Assembly (NCBI GenBank): GCA_023417665.1 | Contig: JAEZFA010000318.1 | Span: forward strand, 1-6,037 | Source: Pseudomonadota bacterium | GTDB taxonomy: Bacteria; Pseudomonadota; Alphaproteobacteria; Rhizobiales; Xanthobacteraceae | DNA length: 6,037 bases | Direction: 5' to 3' | In this document: positions 5,338 to 6,037 of the stretch, in pieces | Layout of the letters: the number at the start of each line of letters is the position of its first letter | How positions within the stretch are numbered: the stretch's first letter is position 1 | Notes under the pieces: model-generated | The model's input: the letters and a program-made list of their open reading frames with translations, nothing else | The model's database searches: none | Told to the model about the DNA's origin: nothing | Made by a program: the position numbers and the translations under genes

Positions 5338-6037
5338 TTACTTGGTTCCTCGGCGCTGTGCGACAAGGCCCGCGAAGTGCATTGCGACGTGAGCCGCGGC
5401 GATCGCCGTGATCTCGGACTGGTCGTAAGGCGGCGACACTTCCATGACATCGAAGCCTACGAAGTTGATCGGCGCGAGCGCATGCAAAATCATCAGCGCT
5501 TCGCGGCTGGTCAATCCGCCCGCGACCGGCGTACCGGTCCCCGGTGCGAACGCCGGATCGAGCGCGTCGATGTCGAAAGTGAGATAGGCTTTCTTCTTTC
5601 CGACCCGTTTGCGGATCTTTTTTACAACGCCTGCGACTCCGAGCTTCTCGATCGCGTTGCCATCCACGATTTCGATGCCGTGCGTTGCCGGCGCGTGCGT
5701 GCGGATGCCAATTTGAATCGAATGCTTCACATCGATCATCCCTTCGATCGCCGCGCGGGCAACGAAGGAACCGTGATCGATGCGCCCGACTTCCGGATGC
5801 CAGGTATCCTGATGTGCGTCGAACTGCACCAGCGCGAGCGGGCCATGCTTCGCGACGTGCGCCTTCAAGAGCGGATAGGTCACGAAATGATCGCCGCCGA
5901 GCGTAATCAGCGTGGCGCCGGTGCTCAGTATTTCTACCGCCTGCTTCTCGATCTCGCCCGGCGCCGAGTCGTGATTGCCGTAGTCGAGCACGCAGTCGCC
6001 GACATCGACCGCCGTCATCTTCGCAAAAGGATCGAAC
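5338..6037 (-). CDS. speB: Agmatinase (ureohydrolase family), N-terminus outside window
   Basis: Agmatinase hydrolyses agmatine to putrescine and urea using a dinuclear Mn centre. About 232 residues are visible; the family is near 306, so roughly 75-90 N-terminal residues lie beyond the right edge. The frame stays open upstream of the Met at 6018 (FDPFAK before it), and that Met corresponds to the interior MNVIDCGD region of E. coli SpeB, so it is not the start. Numbering from that Met, metal ligands are seen in GGDHFVT (H44), FDAHQDTW (D67, H69, D71) and TFDIDALDPAFAPGTGTP (D149, D151). The substrate-region Glu is in DVMEVSPPYDQSEITA (E193). IQIGIRTHAP and DHGSF also match agmatinase. The close agreement with E. 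coli SpeB, recalled from memory, favours agmatinase over arginase or guanidinobutyrase, though substrate specificity in this family can mislead. It probably heads or sits within an operon with argC. Confidence 0.93.
   Translation of the reverse strand, partial: FDPFAKMTAVDVGDCVLDYGNHDSAPGEIEKQAVEILSTGATLITLGGDHFVTYPLLKAHVAKHGPLALVQFDAHQDTWHPEVGRIDHGSFVARAAIEGMIDVKHSIQIGIRTHAPATHGIEIVDGNAIEKLGVAGVVKKIRKRVGKKKAYLTFDIDALDPAFAPGTGTPVAGGLTSREALMILHALAPINFVGFDVMEVSPPYDQSEITAIAAAHVAMHFAGLVAQRRGTK

Overview
This is a GC-rich window with a coding pattern typical of an alphaproteobacterium. The protein families and the speB-argC pairing suggest the order Hyphomicrobiales (Rhizobiales), in the Bradyrhizobium/Xanthobacter direction. 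That placement is inferred from familiarity with the families and gene order, because no 16S rRNA or other marker lies in the window. Almost all of the DNA is coding. No tRNA, rRNA, CRISPR array, insertion sequence, phage gene or toxin-antitoxin pair could be recognised.

Layout from left to right. Positions 1-530 (+) hold the C-terminal third of a class I polyhydroxyalkanoate (PHA) synthase, cut by the window edge. It meets, tail to tail, a GNAT-family acetyltransferase on the minus strand (537-1319). A divergent spacer of about 130 bp then leads to a two-gene plus-strand unit: a MaoC/NodN-type (R)-specific enoyl-CoA hydratase (1449-1916), whose stop codon overlaps the start of an alpha/beta hydrolase of the epoxide-hydrolase type (1913-2806, ATGA junction). 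After a 105-bp spacer come two tandem paralogous genes for exported TPR proteins (2912-3454 and 3485-4186). The second carries a low-complexity Gln/Arg/Asp tail absent from the first. One base beyond its stop lies the stop of argC (4188-5243, minus), preceded on the same strand by speB (agmatinase, 5338 to beyond the right edge).

Working together: the hydratase could in principle supply (R)-3-hydroxyacyl-CoA to a PHA synthase such as the neighbouring one, but this is inference, since a divergent gene separates them and the hydratase is of the Rv0130/NodN type rather than a clear PhaJ. ArgC and SpeB act at opposite ends of arginine and polyamine metabolism and are probably co-transcribed. The TPR pair probably forms a small periplasmic or secreted protein set of unknown function.

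Nothing in the window amounts to a clearly new biological system. The most distinctive element is the duplicated Cys-containing exported TPR pair, with a repeat-built tail on one copy. Residue numbers and percent identities are hand counts from the sequence.
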